Assembly: GCF_000500045.1 (NCBI RefSeq)
Contig: NZ_AYOT01000146.1
Location: 124,001 to 188,000 of the forward strand
Source: Borrelia persica No12
GTDB taxonomy: Bacteria > Spirochaetota > Spirochaetia > Borreliales > Borreliaceae
Direction: 5' to 3'
Length of the DNA: 64,000 bases
Of the stretch, positions 55,049 to 63,114 are shown one piece after another (position 1 is the stretch's first letter; the number at the start of each line of letters is the position of its first letter). The notes under the pieces were generated by a model that searched no databases, was not told the origin of the DNA, and saw only the letters and a list, made by a program, of their open reading frames with translations. The position numbers and the translations under genes were made by a program.

Positions 55049-55751
55049 GTGCCATTTCAGCTGCTATCATTTCAGCTTCCTTTTTAGACTTTCCTTTTCC
55101 ATTAGATATAAATTTATCATTAACATAAAGTTCAACACAAAAAATCTTATTATGATCAGGTCCTAACTCTTTAGCCAACTTATAACTTGGTGAAATTTTA
55201 TATTTCTTTTGAACATATTCTTGCAAAAGACTTTTATAATCTTTAAAATCACCACGATTAAACATCAATCTTATATGTACTTCAAAAAGTTCTACCACGA
55301 AAGTAGAGGCTTTTAAAAAGCCCCCATCAAGATAAAGTGCACCAACAAAGGCTTCAATAGCATCTGCAAGAATACCCTTCTTATTACGTCCATCATTATT
55401 TTCTTCGCCTCTACCAAGTAAAATATAATTACCAAGGTTAAGTTCTCGAGCAATACTAGAGAGAGAATCTTCGCTAACAATATAAGACCTGGCCTTACTA
55501 AGTTCACCTTCACTCTTATCAGGATAAAATTTATACAAATAGTCTGTAATAATAAGATTAAGAACAGAATCTCCTAAAAACTCCAATCTTTCATTATTAG
55601 CATATTTCTGATCAAACTCATTTGCATATGATGAATGACTTAAAGACATATTTAATAAATCAATGTCATTAAAATCAATATGTAAACCCGCTAAGAACTC
55701 ATCTAGTTTCCGTTTTCTATCCACATCCAACTTCATCATTGAAGAACCCAT
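55020..55751 (-). CDS. rnc: Ribonuclease III
   Basis: 243 residues. RNase III signature [20 protein letters not shown] with the catalytic Asp and Glu, second catalytic Glu/Asp region [18 protein letters not shown], and C-terminal double-stranded RNA-binding domain ([20 protein letters not shown] ... [20 protein letters not shown]). It processes rRNA and cuts structured mRNAs. It starts 5 nt after acpP stops. It overlaps the 3' end of cca by 29 nt; a double-stranded overlap of the two mRNAs could itself be an RNase III substrate. Confidence 0.96.
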   Translation of the reverse strand: MGSSMMKLDVDRKRKLDEFLAGLHIDFNDIDLLNMSLSHSSYANEFDQKYANNERLEFLGDSVLNLIITDYLYKFYPDKSEGELSKARSYIVSEDSLSSIARELNLGNYILLGRGEENNDGRNKKGILADAIEAFVGALYLDGGFLKASTFVVELFEVHIRLMFNRGDFKDYKSLLQEYVQKKYKISPSYKLAKELGPDHNKIFCVELYVNDKFISNGKGKSKKEAEMIAAEMALKNIANIAL

Positions 55752-55756
55752 TATAT

Positions 55757-55999
55757 TTAACCCTTTTTTTTCTCAATAAAGGCAACAACATCACCTATAG
55801 TCTCAAATTCACTAGCTTCATTTTCTGGGATTTTATCATCAAATGCTTCTTCAAGCAAATATAAAAGCTCATAAATATCCAGACTGTCTGCACCAAGATC
55901 TTCAACAAACCTAGATTCCATAGTAATCTCATCCTCTCTCTTGTCAAGTTGCTCGGATATAATAGACCTAACTTTTTTAAAAATCTCATTTTGATCCAT
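55757..55999 (-). CDS. acpP: Acyl carrier protein
   Basis: 80 residues from the ATG at 55999, chosen because GAGGA lies 9 nt upstream; an earlier in-frame ATG (56020) contains this site. The phosphopantetheine-bearing Ser is in [20 protein letters not shown]. Acidic, helical, typical ending. Borrelia does not make fatty acids from scratch, so its acyl carrier protein probably serves lipid handling or apolipoprotein or mevalonate-linked reactions; this is inference. The order rpmF-acpP-rnc is conserved in many bacteria. Confidence 0.95.
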   Translation of the reverse strand: MDQNEIFKKVRSIISEQLDKREDEITMESRFVEDLGADSLDIYELLYLLEEAFDDKIPENEASEFETIGDVVAFIEKKKG

Positions 56000-56021
56000 A
56001 AACAAACATTCCTCGTTCAAA

Positions 56022-56204
56022 TTACAATCCTAATTCTAAATATTGAATATCTCGATAATAACCACATTTTGCACATATTCTGTGCCTTATTGCAAGATTA
56101 CCACAATTTGAACATTCCTGGAATTGAGGGATTTTTTTCCTCATATTCACACTGCGCCTTGTCCTACTTCTAGACTTTGAAGGCTTAAATTTTGGAACAG
56201 CCAT
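56022..56204 (-). CDS. rpmF: Ribosomal protein L32
   Basis: 60 residues. Typical start [18 protein letters not shown] and zinc-binding pairs [20 protein letters not shown] (four Cys, zinc form). It belongs to the 50S subunit. AAGGAT lies a few nt before the ATG. Followed closely by acpP. Confidence 0.97.
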   Translation of the reverse strand: MAVPKFKPSKSRSRTRRSVNMRKKIPQFQECSNCGNLAIRHRICAKCGYYRDIQYLELGL

Positions 56205-56255
56205 ATCCTTGTCTCCTTAAACATAAACAAACGTATCCTAATAATATATATATTA

Positions 56256-56753
56256 TTAAGATAATTTGTCAACAAATTTAGATTTCAACTTTTTTTGTAC
56301 TAACTCTGGAATAAAATTTGAAAGGTCAAAATTTTTATTTTTTATCAACTCTTTAACAAGATCTGATCTTACAAACAAGTATTTATCACTACTTGGTAAA
56401 AATATCGTATCTATTGAAGAGTTAAGCTTATTATTAACAACATATCTCTCAAATTCAAATTCAAAATCATGAAAAGCTCTAACACCTCTTACAATAAAAC
56501 CAATATTATTCTTTAAAGCATAATCTAAAACAATGCCATCGTATCTATCTACAGAAATTTTTTCCCATCCTAAAGACATAATAACCTCAAAAGTAAGTTC
56601 ATATCTCTCAATATCGCTAAGCAAATAATTCTTGGTACTATTATTAGCAACAAGAACAACTATTTTATCAAAAATAAATGATGCCCTTTTTACTAAATCA
56701 ATATGTCCCCATGTAATAGGATCAAATGAACCAGGAAATAATGCCACTCTCAT
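56256..56753 (-). CDS. coaD: Phosphopantetheine adenylyltransferase
   Basis: 165 residues. [20 protein letters not shown] holds the nucleotidyltransferase motif (T/H-x-G-H); [39 protein letters not shown], and [19 protein letters not shown] are family features. Fourth step of CoA synthesis from pantothenate, of weight in an organism where CoA is the main thiol. It starts 19 nt after the gene upstream and precedes rpmF. Confidence 0.96.
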   Translation of the reverse strand: MRVALFPGSFDPITWGHIDLVKRASFIFDKIVVLVANNSTKNYLLSDIERYELTFEVIMSLGWEKISVDRYDGIVLDYALKNNIGFIVRGVRAFHDFEFEFERYVVNNKLNSSIDTIFLPSSDKYLFVRSDLVKELIKNKNFDLSNFIPELVQKKLKSKFVDKLS

Positions 56754-56772
56754 AATTAATATCTCTCATAAC

Positions 56773-57327
56773 TTAAGATAACTTAAAACCCTTACTCATA
56801 CCATCAAGAATTTTTTGTCGCCAAATAGGACGACTCTCCAAATTTTCAAAATCAATCTCCTTAATAATTTTAAAAGCCAAATTATCTCCTCTAAGTGACC
56901 TATCAACAACAAAAAATTTACCAACACCCTTATATACCAAACCATTATTTTTTAAAAGCTTATTTTCAGATCTTAACTTATCAATAGCACAATCAAAATG
57001 TATAGGTTTATCTTCACCATTAAATTTAATGGACATACAAGACAGAATATCTCTAATCTGCTTATCACAAATAGGACATACTTCTTTAAATTTTATACGC
57101 GACCTTTGCCCCTTTTCCGAGCCTTTATGTCTATTACCCTTATAATTTTTTTGACCATTAGAATTAACAATCACAGATTTATTATTATTACCAGTATTAT
57201 TACCATTACTTGAAACCGCAGTATTTTGTTTCTTAGACTCAGATCGTGTTTTCCTAATTTTCCAATAAGGAACTCTATTTCTTCTATTCAAATTATTTCC
57301 ATTAGTTCCACTTCTACCTACCTTCAA
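56773..57327 (-). CDS. Basic hypothetical protein with CxxC...HxxC zinc-like motif
   Basis: 184 residues from a TTG at 57327 with GAGGGAG 6-7 nt upstream (the TTG at 57342 lies within that site). The N-terminal 90 residues are rich in Arg, Lys, Asn and Gly (RRNRVPYWKIRKTRSESKK), likely disordered and nucleic-acid-binding. Residues about 100-135 carry VCPICDKQIRDILSCMSIKF followed by PIHFDCAIDKL, a CxxC...HxxC arrangement that could hold zinc. The end is a small ordered domain (YKGVGKFFVVDRSLRGDNLA). I know no function. Its place next to coaD is conserved in Borrelia as far as I recall. Confidence 0.72.
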   Translation of the reverse strand: MKVGRSGTNGNNLNRRNRVPYWKIRKTRSESKKQNTAVSSNGNNTGNNNKSVIVNSNGQKNYKGNRHKGSEKGQRSRIKFKEVCPICDKQIRDILSCMSIKFNGEDKPIHFDCAIDKLRSENKLLKNNGLVYKGVGKFFVVDRSLRGDNLAFKIIKEIDFENLESRPIWRQKILDGMSKGFKLS

Positions 57328-57342
57328 TATTAACTCCCTCAA

Positions 57343-58161
57343 TGATGATCAAATAAATATTCCAAATAATAAATATTCCAAATAATGTAAATTATAAAAT
57401 TACATAATTTAATGCAATACCTATCATACTTATCATTTTTCCTAGTAATAAAACAATTTAAAATCAAAGCATTGCACCAAATATTAATTTGTCTATCATT
57501 CATAACTCACTATTCCCAAATTCATAAACAACAGATAAAATCTGTGGTATCATTTCATCAAAAAATAATCAATACCCTTTACAAAAATTAATCCACAATT
57601 AAAATCCTTAAATTCTTAAACTGAATTTAATACACCTACATCGCTTATATTATAACAAATAAAAAAATTTTAAAAATCTCTTATAATATTATTTTTATAC
57701 AAATCAAAATCTAAAATATATTTTTAATTTACAAATAAAGCAAGATTTACTAAAATCACAAATAATTTTTTCTTCTGCATGGAAAGACAAACAAAACTCT
57801 ACTCAATAGGTTGGCTTTTAATCTTTACAAAAAAACAAAAGCAAAAAGCCCATTTTTTGCATCAATCCAAAAGAAAAAAAATAATAAGATACCATCATCT
57901 TCAATAAAAATTGATAGTCCATTTCAATGCTTTTTCAGTCTCATCTTAACATCAAAATAATCATAAATTTTTAAAAACTATGCTTTCTCCATGCCTCAAG
58001 CATACAAAACTAAAATAAAATTTAAAAAGATTCATTTTTTATAAATGAACTAGCACAAATATTTTTAAATCATCTTAAACATTGTCATTCAAAATTATTT
58101 TCCTCACTTAAAGAAAAATTAAAGGAAAATATTTATTTACAAGAAATTCAAATTACACTAA
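57343..58161. other. 819-bp non-coding region, possible decayed gene
   Basis: The longest gene-free stretch in the window. No RNA gene recognised. On the minus strand between about 57800 and 57960 one frame reads stretches such as YFDVKMRLKKH, a stop, then NGLSIFIEDDGILLFFFFW, which look like coding remnants broken by stops. TGTTATAAT on the minus strand at 57658-57650 may be a -10 box for the gene ending at 56773, some 320 nt upstream of it. The rplS terminator is at its right side. Confidence 0.4.
58031..58049 (-). terminator. Terminator of the ffh-rplS operon
   Basis: On the minus strand TTCATTT-ATAAA-AAATGAA forms a 7-bp stem followed by TCTTTTTAAATTTT. It lies about 113 nt past the rplS stop. 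AT-rich stem, so moderate strength. Confidence 0.5.
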
Positions 58162-58527
58162 CTATTTAAATTTCTTAACATCAAGACGTTCTTTTACCTT
58201 CATAGCAGCCTTACCAATTCTATCACGCATATAATAAAGCTTAGCTCGTCTTACTTTCCCTCTCTTTAGAACCCGCACTCTTTCGATAATAGGTGAATGC
58301 ATTGGAAAAATTTTTTCAACTCCAATTCCTGAAGAAATTTTTCTAACCAAAAAGGTTTGACCTATTCCCTTATTCTTAATAGATATCACAAGACCCTCAA
58401 AATTTTGAATTCTCTCATTAGTTCCTTCTACTATCTTATAACTAACACGTATAGTATCTCCTACTCCAAAATCAAAACTTTCTGCCCTCTTCCCTTTAGC
58501 TTCAATTTTGCTTATCAAATCCACCAT
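58162..58527 (-). CDS. rplS: Ribosomal protein L19
   Basis: 121 residues. Family sequence throughout: FGVGDTIRVSYKIVEGTNER, RIQNFEGLVISIKNKGIGQT, FLVRKISSGIGVEKIFPMHS, PIIERVRVLKRGKVRRAKLY. It sits at the 30S-50S interface. GAGAGGAG lies 6 nt before the ATG, and the start lies 26 nt inside the end of trmD. Last gene of the ffh-rpsP-KH-rimM-trmD-rplS operon, an order found in many bacteria. Confidence 0.97.
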   Translation of the reverse strand: MVDLISKIEAKGKRAESFDFGVGDTIRVSYKIVEGTNERIQNFEGLVISIKNKGIGQTFLVRKISSGIGVEKIFPMHSPIIERVRVLKRGKVRRAKLYYMRDRIGKAAMKVKERLDVKKFK

Positions 58528-59224
58528 TTTTTTCTCCTCTCATTTCCAAATATTTAAGGTACAAATCAAATCTATTTTTTTTCGTTTTTTCAACTGACTT
58601 AATAAATCGCCATTTTTTTATTTCTTCGTGATGCCCTGATAAAAGCACATCAGGAACTTTTAATCCTCTAAATTCATAAGGCCTAGTATAATGCGGATAT
58701 TCAAGTAAGCCATACTCAAAACTAAAGGATTCTTCAAATAAAGAATCAGGATTTATTACACCGTCTAATAATCTATATACACTATCTACTATGACAAGAG
58801 CAGCAACTTCACCTGAAGATAATACATAATCTCCAACCGAAATTTCAAGATCAACGTACAAATCAATTACACGCTGATCAAGCCCCTCATATCTCCCACA
58901 AATTATAACAAGTTCATCTTTCTTTGACAAGTCATAAGCCAATTTTTGAGTATACTTTAATCCAGACGGACTTACGAATATTGTAGTCTTTGAATTTGAA
59001 TTTATATATTCAAGAACATCAACAATGGGTTGCGCTTTCAAAACCATACCTGCGCCTCCGCCATAGGGAATATCATCACATCTTCCATTTTTATCTTCAG
59101 AAAAGTCACGAATAGATATGACTTCATAACTTATAATACCCTTATCTACAACTTTTTTCATTATTGAATTTTCAAAAAATGGAGTAATGATTGAAGGAAA
59201 TAAAGAGAGAATTGTAATTTTCAT
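58502..59224 (-). CDS. trmD: tRNA (guanine37-N1)-methyltransferase
   Basis: 240 residues, SPOUT family with the trefoil knot: FPSIITPFFENSIMKKVVDK, DDIPYGGGAGMVLKAQPIVD, VIICGRYEGLDQRVID, EISVGDYVLSSGEVAALVIV and SGHHEEIKKWR. It methylates G37 of tRNAs reading CNN codons, including the tRNA-Pro in this window, and so prevents frameshifting. Its start overlaps rimM by 4 nt (ATGA). Confidence 0.97.
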   Translation of the reverse strand: MKITILSLFPSIITPFFENSIMKKVVDKGIISYEVISIRDFSEDKNGRCDDIPYGGGAGMVLKAQPIVDVLEYINSNSKTTIFVSPSGLKYTQKLAYDLSKKDELVIICGRYEGLDQRVIDLYVDLEISVGDYVLSSGEVAALVIVDSVYRLLDGVINPDSLFEESFSFEYGLLEYPHYTRPYEFRGLKVPDVLLSGHHEEIKKWRFIKSVEKTKKNRFDLYLKYLEMRGEKNGGFDKQN

Positions 59225-59721
59225 TGTAAAAGTTCTAATACCTTAAGCTCAATGGTCTTAAATTCTCTATTAATATCTCCAAGATACACATCCAAAAAAG
59301 GAACAAAAAACGATTTATTGCCAACTTTAACTTCAAGCAACACTGATCTTACACCTTCAAAAAAAGATACAACAACTCCCAACGCTACCCCATCATTGAC
59401 TATTTCATACCCAATAAGCTCGCTAAAATAATATTCATCTTTCTCTAATTTAGACGCAAATTCATTACCTACCCACAATTCAAAACCAATTAAATCCTTA
59501 ATAGGTTCAGGTGCACTAAATTCTCTAAACTTTAATAACAAAGAATTATTTTTCAAAGATATATCTTCAACTGTAACCTCAATTGAAGAACAATCTTTTT
59601 TTTTTAAAACTAAATTATTACCTTTCAAACAAAAAAAATCATTAACATCATTGGATATGCTTTTAATTTTAGCATATCCATTAATTCCATAAGACGATAA
59701 TATTATGCCTTTTACAAACAT
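59221..59721 (-). CDS. rimM: Ribosome maturation factor RimM
   Basis: 166 residues. N-terminal RimM barrel (GIILSSYGINGYAKIKSISN; LLLKFREFSAPEPIKDLIGF) and C-terminal PRC barrel (DEYYFSELIGYEIVNDGVAL; SFFVPFLDVYLGDINREFKT). It helps 30S head assembly with protein S19. It lies 3 nt after the KH gene and overlaps trmD. Confidence 0.93.
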   Translation of the reverse strand: MFVKGIILSSYGINGYAKIKSISNDVNDFFCLKGNNLVLKKKDCSSIEVTVEDISLKNNSLLLKFREFSAPEPIKDLIGFELWVGNEFASKLEKDEYYFSELIGYEIVNDGVALGVVVSFFEGVRSVLLEVKVGNKSFFVPFLDVYLGDINREFKTIELKVLELLQ

Positions 59722-59724
59722 AAA

Positions 59725-59973
59725 TTAGTCCAAAATTTCTAATTGCACTCTCCTATCTGTTCTTGCAGCACAAGCACTAAGAAGCGTCCTAATGGACCTT
59801 GCAATGCGCCCTTTTTTTCCAATTATTTTTCCAACATCATGTGCAGAAACTCTTAATTCAAGAATAGTTGATTTCTCACCTTCAACTATATTTAATCTAA
59901 CCTCATCTTTTTTATCTACAAGAGATTTTACTAAAAATTCTATAAGTTCAATTTCGCTACCGTACTCTTTCAT
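59725..59973 (-). CDS. khpA: KH-domain RNA-binding protein (KhpA type)
   Basis: 82 residues, one KH domain with the GxxG loop as VGKIIGKKGRIARSIRTLLS. Such proteins bind RNA broadly; the gene between rpsP and rimM is the conserved position. GGAGGA lies 5-6 nt before the ATG. In some bacteria it pairs with KhpB. Confidence 0.93.
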   Translation of the reverse strand: MKEYGSEIELIEFLVKSLVDKKDEVRLNIVEGEKSTILELRVSAHDVGKIIGKKGRIARSIRTLLSACAARTDRRVQLEILD

Positions 59974-59982
59974 TAGTTCCTC

Positions 59983-60234
59983 CTAATTCTCAACTTTAAA
60001 GTTACTTTTATTTAAAATACTCTTAACCGTATCACTTGGAATAGCACCTTTGCCTATCCAATCGTGAAATTTATCCTTATTGATTTTGACTTGATTTTGC
60101 CTCTCAACAGGATGATAATATCCAAGCTCCTCAATAGCTCGTCCATCTCTAGGCGAAGAAGAATCCATTACTACAATCCTATAATAAGGCCTCTTTTTTG
60201 CCCCCATCCTTTTTAATCTTATTCTAACACTCAA
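59983..60234 (-). CDS. rpsP: Ribosomal protein S16
   Basis: 83 residues. VRIRLKRMGAKKRPYYRIVV and DSSSPRDGRAIEELGYYHPV are diagnostic. The start is a TTG that overlaps the ffh stop (TTGA) with GGAGGA 9 nt upstream inside ffh, so the two are coupled. Confidence 0.97.
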   Translation of the reverse strand: MSVRIRLKRMGAKKRPYYRIVVMDSSSPRDGRAIEELGYYHPVERQNQVKINKDKFHDWIGKGAIPSDTVKSILNKSNFKVEN

Positions 60235-61580
60235 TCTACCATTCCTCCTTTACCTCCAAAAAGAGATGCTATTTTGTTTTGAAAGCTCTTATTTTTCATT
60301 TTTTTTAGCATTAAAACCAGATGACTAAATTTTTTAATAAGCTTATTTACCTCAAAAATTGTTGTTCCACTTCCCAAAGCTATTCTTTTCTTTCTTGAAG
60401 GATTATTTAAAATGACAGGATTTATTCTTTCCTTTTTGGTCATAGAAAGTATAATCGCTTCTTCTCTTTTAAGTTCTTTCTCATTAATATTATGATTAAG
60501 CATTTCTGATAACATACCAGGAATCATTCCCACCAAACTAGAAACCCCACCCATACTACGCATATACCTAAATTGATTCAAATAATCTTCAAAATTAAAA
60601 CTAGCTTTTCTAACTTTTTCCTCAAGCTTTAATGCTTCTTCCTTATCTATAATACTTTGAGCTTTCTCTACAAGAGTAACAACATCGCCCATACCAAGAA
60701 TCCGTGAAGCAACCCTATTTGGATAGAAAACATCAAGATCTTCAGGCTTCTCTCCAACACCAACAAACTTAATAGGAGCTCCGCAAATAGTTTTAAGTGA
60801 GAGTATTGCACCACCTCTAGCATCAGAATCAAACTTCGTAAAAATTACACCCGTAATTCCCACACTCTCATTAAATCTTTTCGCAATATTGGCAGCAACC
60901 TGACCTGTCATTGCATCTGCAACTAATATTGTCTCAGTAGGAACCACAATATTTTTAATATCTACAATCTCTCTTAACAATAAATCCTCAACTTCAAGAC
61001 GCCCTCTAGTATCTATTATCACAGTATCAAAGAGTTCTAATTTCGCATATTCAATAGATCTTTTTACAACTTTAATAGGATCACTCTCACCCTCAAGAGT
61101 AAAAACAGAAATGCCAATTTGAGAACCTAAAATCTTCAATTGTTCAACTGCTGCTGCTCTGAATGTATCTGCTGCAACAAGAAGAACTTTACGATTCTCT
61201 GATCTAAGTCGCATAGCAAGCTTTGCACAAGTCGTAGTCTTGCCAGAACCTTGAAGACCAAGCATTAAAATGAATGATAACTTATTAACGGGATTTAAAA
61301 GAAGCTCATAATGCTTATCTCCAAGAAAATTTACAAGCTTATCATTAACAATTTTAATAAATTGAGACTTAGGATCAACACCCCTTAAAACTTTAATTCC
61401 TTTTGCCTCTTCCACAACAGAATTGACAAAACGCCTTACAACTCTTAAATTAACATCGGCCTCAATTAAGGCATTCTTAATAGTGTCAACGGCTGTTTCA
61501 ATATTCTTCTCATTTATAACAGCTTTCCCAGAAACATATTTTACAAAATTTCTAAAGCCTGCACTCAAATTATCAAACAC
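60231..61580 (-). CDS. ffh: Signal recognition particle GTPase Ffh, altered G3 motif
   Basis: 449 residues. N domain to about 90; G domain with G1 GLQGSGKTTTCAKL, DTFRAAAVEQLK, GVIFTKFDSDARGGAILSL and GVGEKPEDLDVF; methionine-rich M domain with RYMRSMGGVSSLVGMIPGML, NPSRKKRIALGSGTTIFEVN. It binds 4.5S RNA and signal sequences and delivers ribosomes to FtsY. The G3 motif, DTAGR in the family, reads DTRGR here (codon AGA, clear in the DNA). First gene of the operon, ending with rplS. The gap to the ROK gene is 60 nt. Confidence 0.96.
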   Translation of the reverse strand: MFDNLSAGFRNFVKYVSGKAVINEKNIETAVDTIKNALIEADVNLRVVRRFVNSVVEEAKGIKVLRGVDPKSQFIKIVNDKLVNFLGDKHYELLLNPVNKLSFILMLGLQGSGKTTTCAKLAMRLRSENRKVLLVAADTFRAAAVEQLKILGSQIGISVFTLEGESDPIKVVKRSIEYAKLELFDTVIIDTRGRLEVEDLLLREIVDIKNIVVPTETILVADAMTGQVAANIAKRFNESVGITGVIFTKFDSDARGGAILSLKTICGAPIKFVGVGEKPEDLDVFYPNRVASRILGMGDVVTLVEKAQSIIDKEEALKLEEKVRKASFNFEDYLNQFRYMRSMGGVSSLVGMIPGMLSEMLNHNINEKELKREEAIILSMTKKERINPVILNNPSRKKRIALGSGTTIFEVNKLIKKFSHLVLMLKKMKNKSFQNKIASLFGGKGGMVD

Positions 61581-61640
61581 TAAAAGTTACCTTCTTTTGT
61601 TAAAAATCCTACAAAGTATACAATACAAAAAAAGAAAATA

Positions 61641-62849
61641 TTAATCAATATCTCCCCCAGTCAAATAAAATTTATTGAAAATAACACTAGAAGCAGGTCC
61701 AACAACAGATACTTCAGTATCTAGAGAACTAAGTTTTAATACTATACTTTCTTTATTTAATCTCTTGATTTCCTCTTTAAGCAAATCAAAAAAAGCTTTA
61801 AGTTTAAAACTTTGTCCATAAAGAACTAAATAATTAAAATCAAGAACCCTTTGGATATTAATAATTACAATTGCCAAATATTTTACCGTATCTTCCATTA
61901 TTTTATGTATAAAATCATATTTATCATGGAGAGCAAAAATGTCATATATTGTAACTTTCTTAAGCCTACTCTCATACTTATCATAAAGCTCAGGAATCTC
62001 CCCATTCATAAACTCTTTTGCAATTAAACGCTGAAGTGCAAAATTAGAAATCAACATATTAACACATCCCTTATTTCCGCATGTAGGACAATTTTTCTCA
62101 CCTCCATAATCGATCACCATATGACTAACCATACCAGATTTATTATTAAAACCAGAATAAACATTACCATCAGACCAAATAGAAAGCTCAGCGGTATCTG
62201 TATAATCAAAAAACATGATATTATCTACATTCCTACCCATAAATTCAGCAAGAGAAAGGTTTTTTACATAACTCTCAAGATATACAGTAAGAGAAAAATA
62301 CTCTTCTAATATAGCTTTAACGGGTACATCTTTTTCAATCCATGCACCATGACTATCATTAACAATACCAGATTCCTTATCCTTAATTATTCCAGTAATA
62401 CTAAATCCCAATCCAATAAATTTGTCCCTTGAAAAATTATGTTTCCAAATAATTTCAATCATATGATCTTTAATTTTTTCCAAGATATCATAAGCACTAA
62501 CTGGAGGTTCAAAAGAATAAGTTTCACTTATCAAAACCTCGCATTTAAGATTGGCAATTCCTATCTGAAAATAATTACTTGAAATAATAACTCCCATTGA
62601 ATACGCAAAATCTTTGTTAATATCAAGAAGTATTTCTTTTCTCCCATGTTTTTTAATGTCTGATTCCTTTGAGCCAACCTCAACTAAAATATTCTCTTTG
62701 ATCATATGATTAGTAAGAATAGTCACAGCTGCATTTGTTAATGATAATTTACGAGCCAAATCAGTCCTTGAATACTGCATATTCTTTAAACTAAGGAGTA
62801 TCTTTTTTCTATTACCACCTCTAATTGAAACCATATTCTCACCCTGCAT
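61641..62849 (-). CDS. ROK-family transcriptional regulator (XylR/NagC-like)
   Basis: 402 residues. N-terminal winged helix (RKKILLSLKNMQYSRTDLAR; LSLTNAAVTILTNHMIKEN), then a ROK domain with the zinc site CPTCGNKGCVNML. AAAGGAGG lies 6 nt before the ATG. The ATP-binding start of sugar kinases is degenerate (GVIISSNYFQIGIANL), and where kinases have the catalytic Asp (ENDANA) the sequence reads ESYVKN, so it is almost surely a sugar-sensing repressor without kinase activity. Annotated xylR in B. burgdorferi. The sugar it senses and its targets are unknown; no sugar operon is adjacent. Confidence 0.88.
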   Translation of the reverse strand: MQGENMVSIRGGNRKKILLSLKNMQYSRTDLARKLSLTNAAVTILTNHMIKENILVEVGSKESDIKKHGRKEILLDINKDFAYSMGVIISSNYFQIGIANLKCEVLISETYSFEPPVSAYDILEKIKDHMIEIIWKHNFSRDKFIGLGFSITGIIKDKESGIVNDSHGAWIEKDVPVKAILEEYFSLTVYLESYVKNLSLAEFMGRNVDNIMFFDYTDTAELSIWSDGNVYSGFNNKSGMVSHMVIDYGGEKNCPTCGNKGCVNMLISNFALQRLIAKEFMNGEIPELYDKYESRLKKVTIYDIFALHDKYDFIHKIMEDTVKYLAIVIINIQRVLDFNYLVLYGQSFKLKAFFDLLKEEIKRLNKESIVLKLSSLDTEVSVVGPASSVIFNKFYLTGGDID

Positions 62850-63114
62850 ACAAGCCTCCTTTATTTTTAAAATAAAAAAATATTAATAATAAGACATAAT
62901 ATCAAAAAATTACCCTAATATTCTAGTAGAACTTACAAAGACAAAACACAATCTTTTAAGAATAAAAAATATTCCATATTTCTTAATTATTGAAATAATC
63001 CAGAAAAGGATTGAAACACGAAATTCAGCTAAATAACCCACAAAAAAGACATTCTAAAATTTAAGAAAATACAAAAAATAAACTTGCAAAGAAACTCAAA
63101 CATATAAAAAAACA

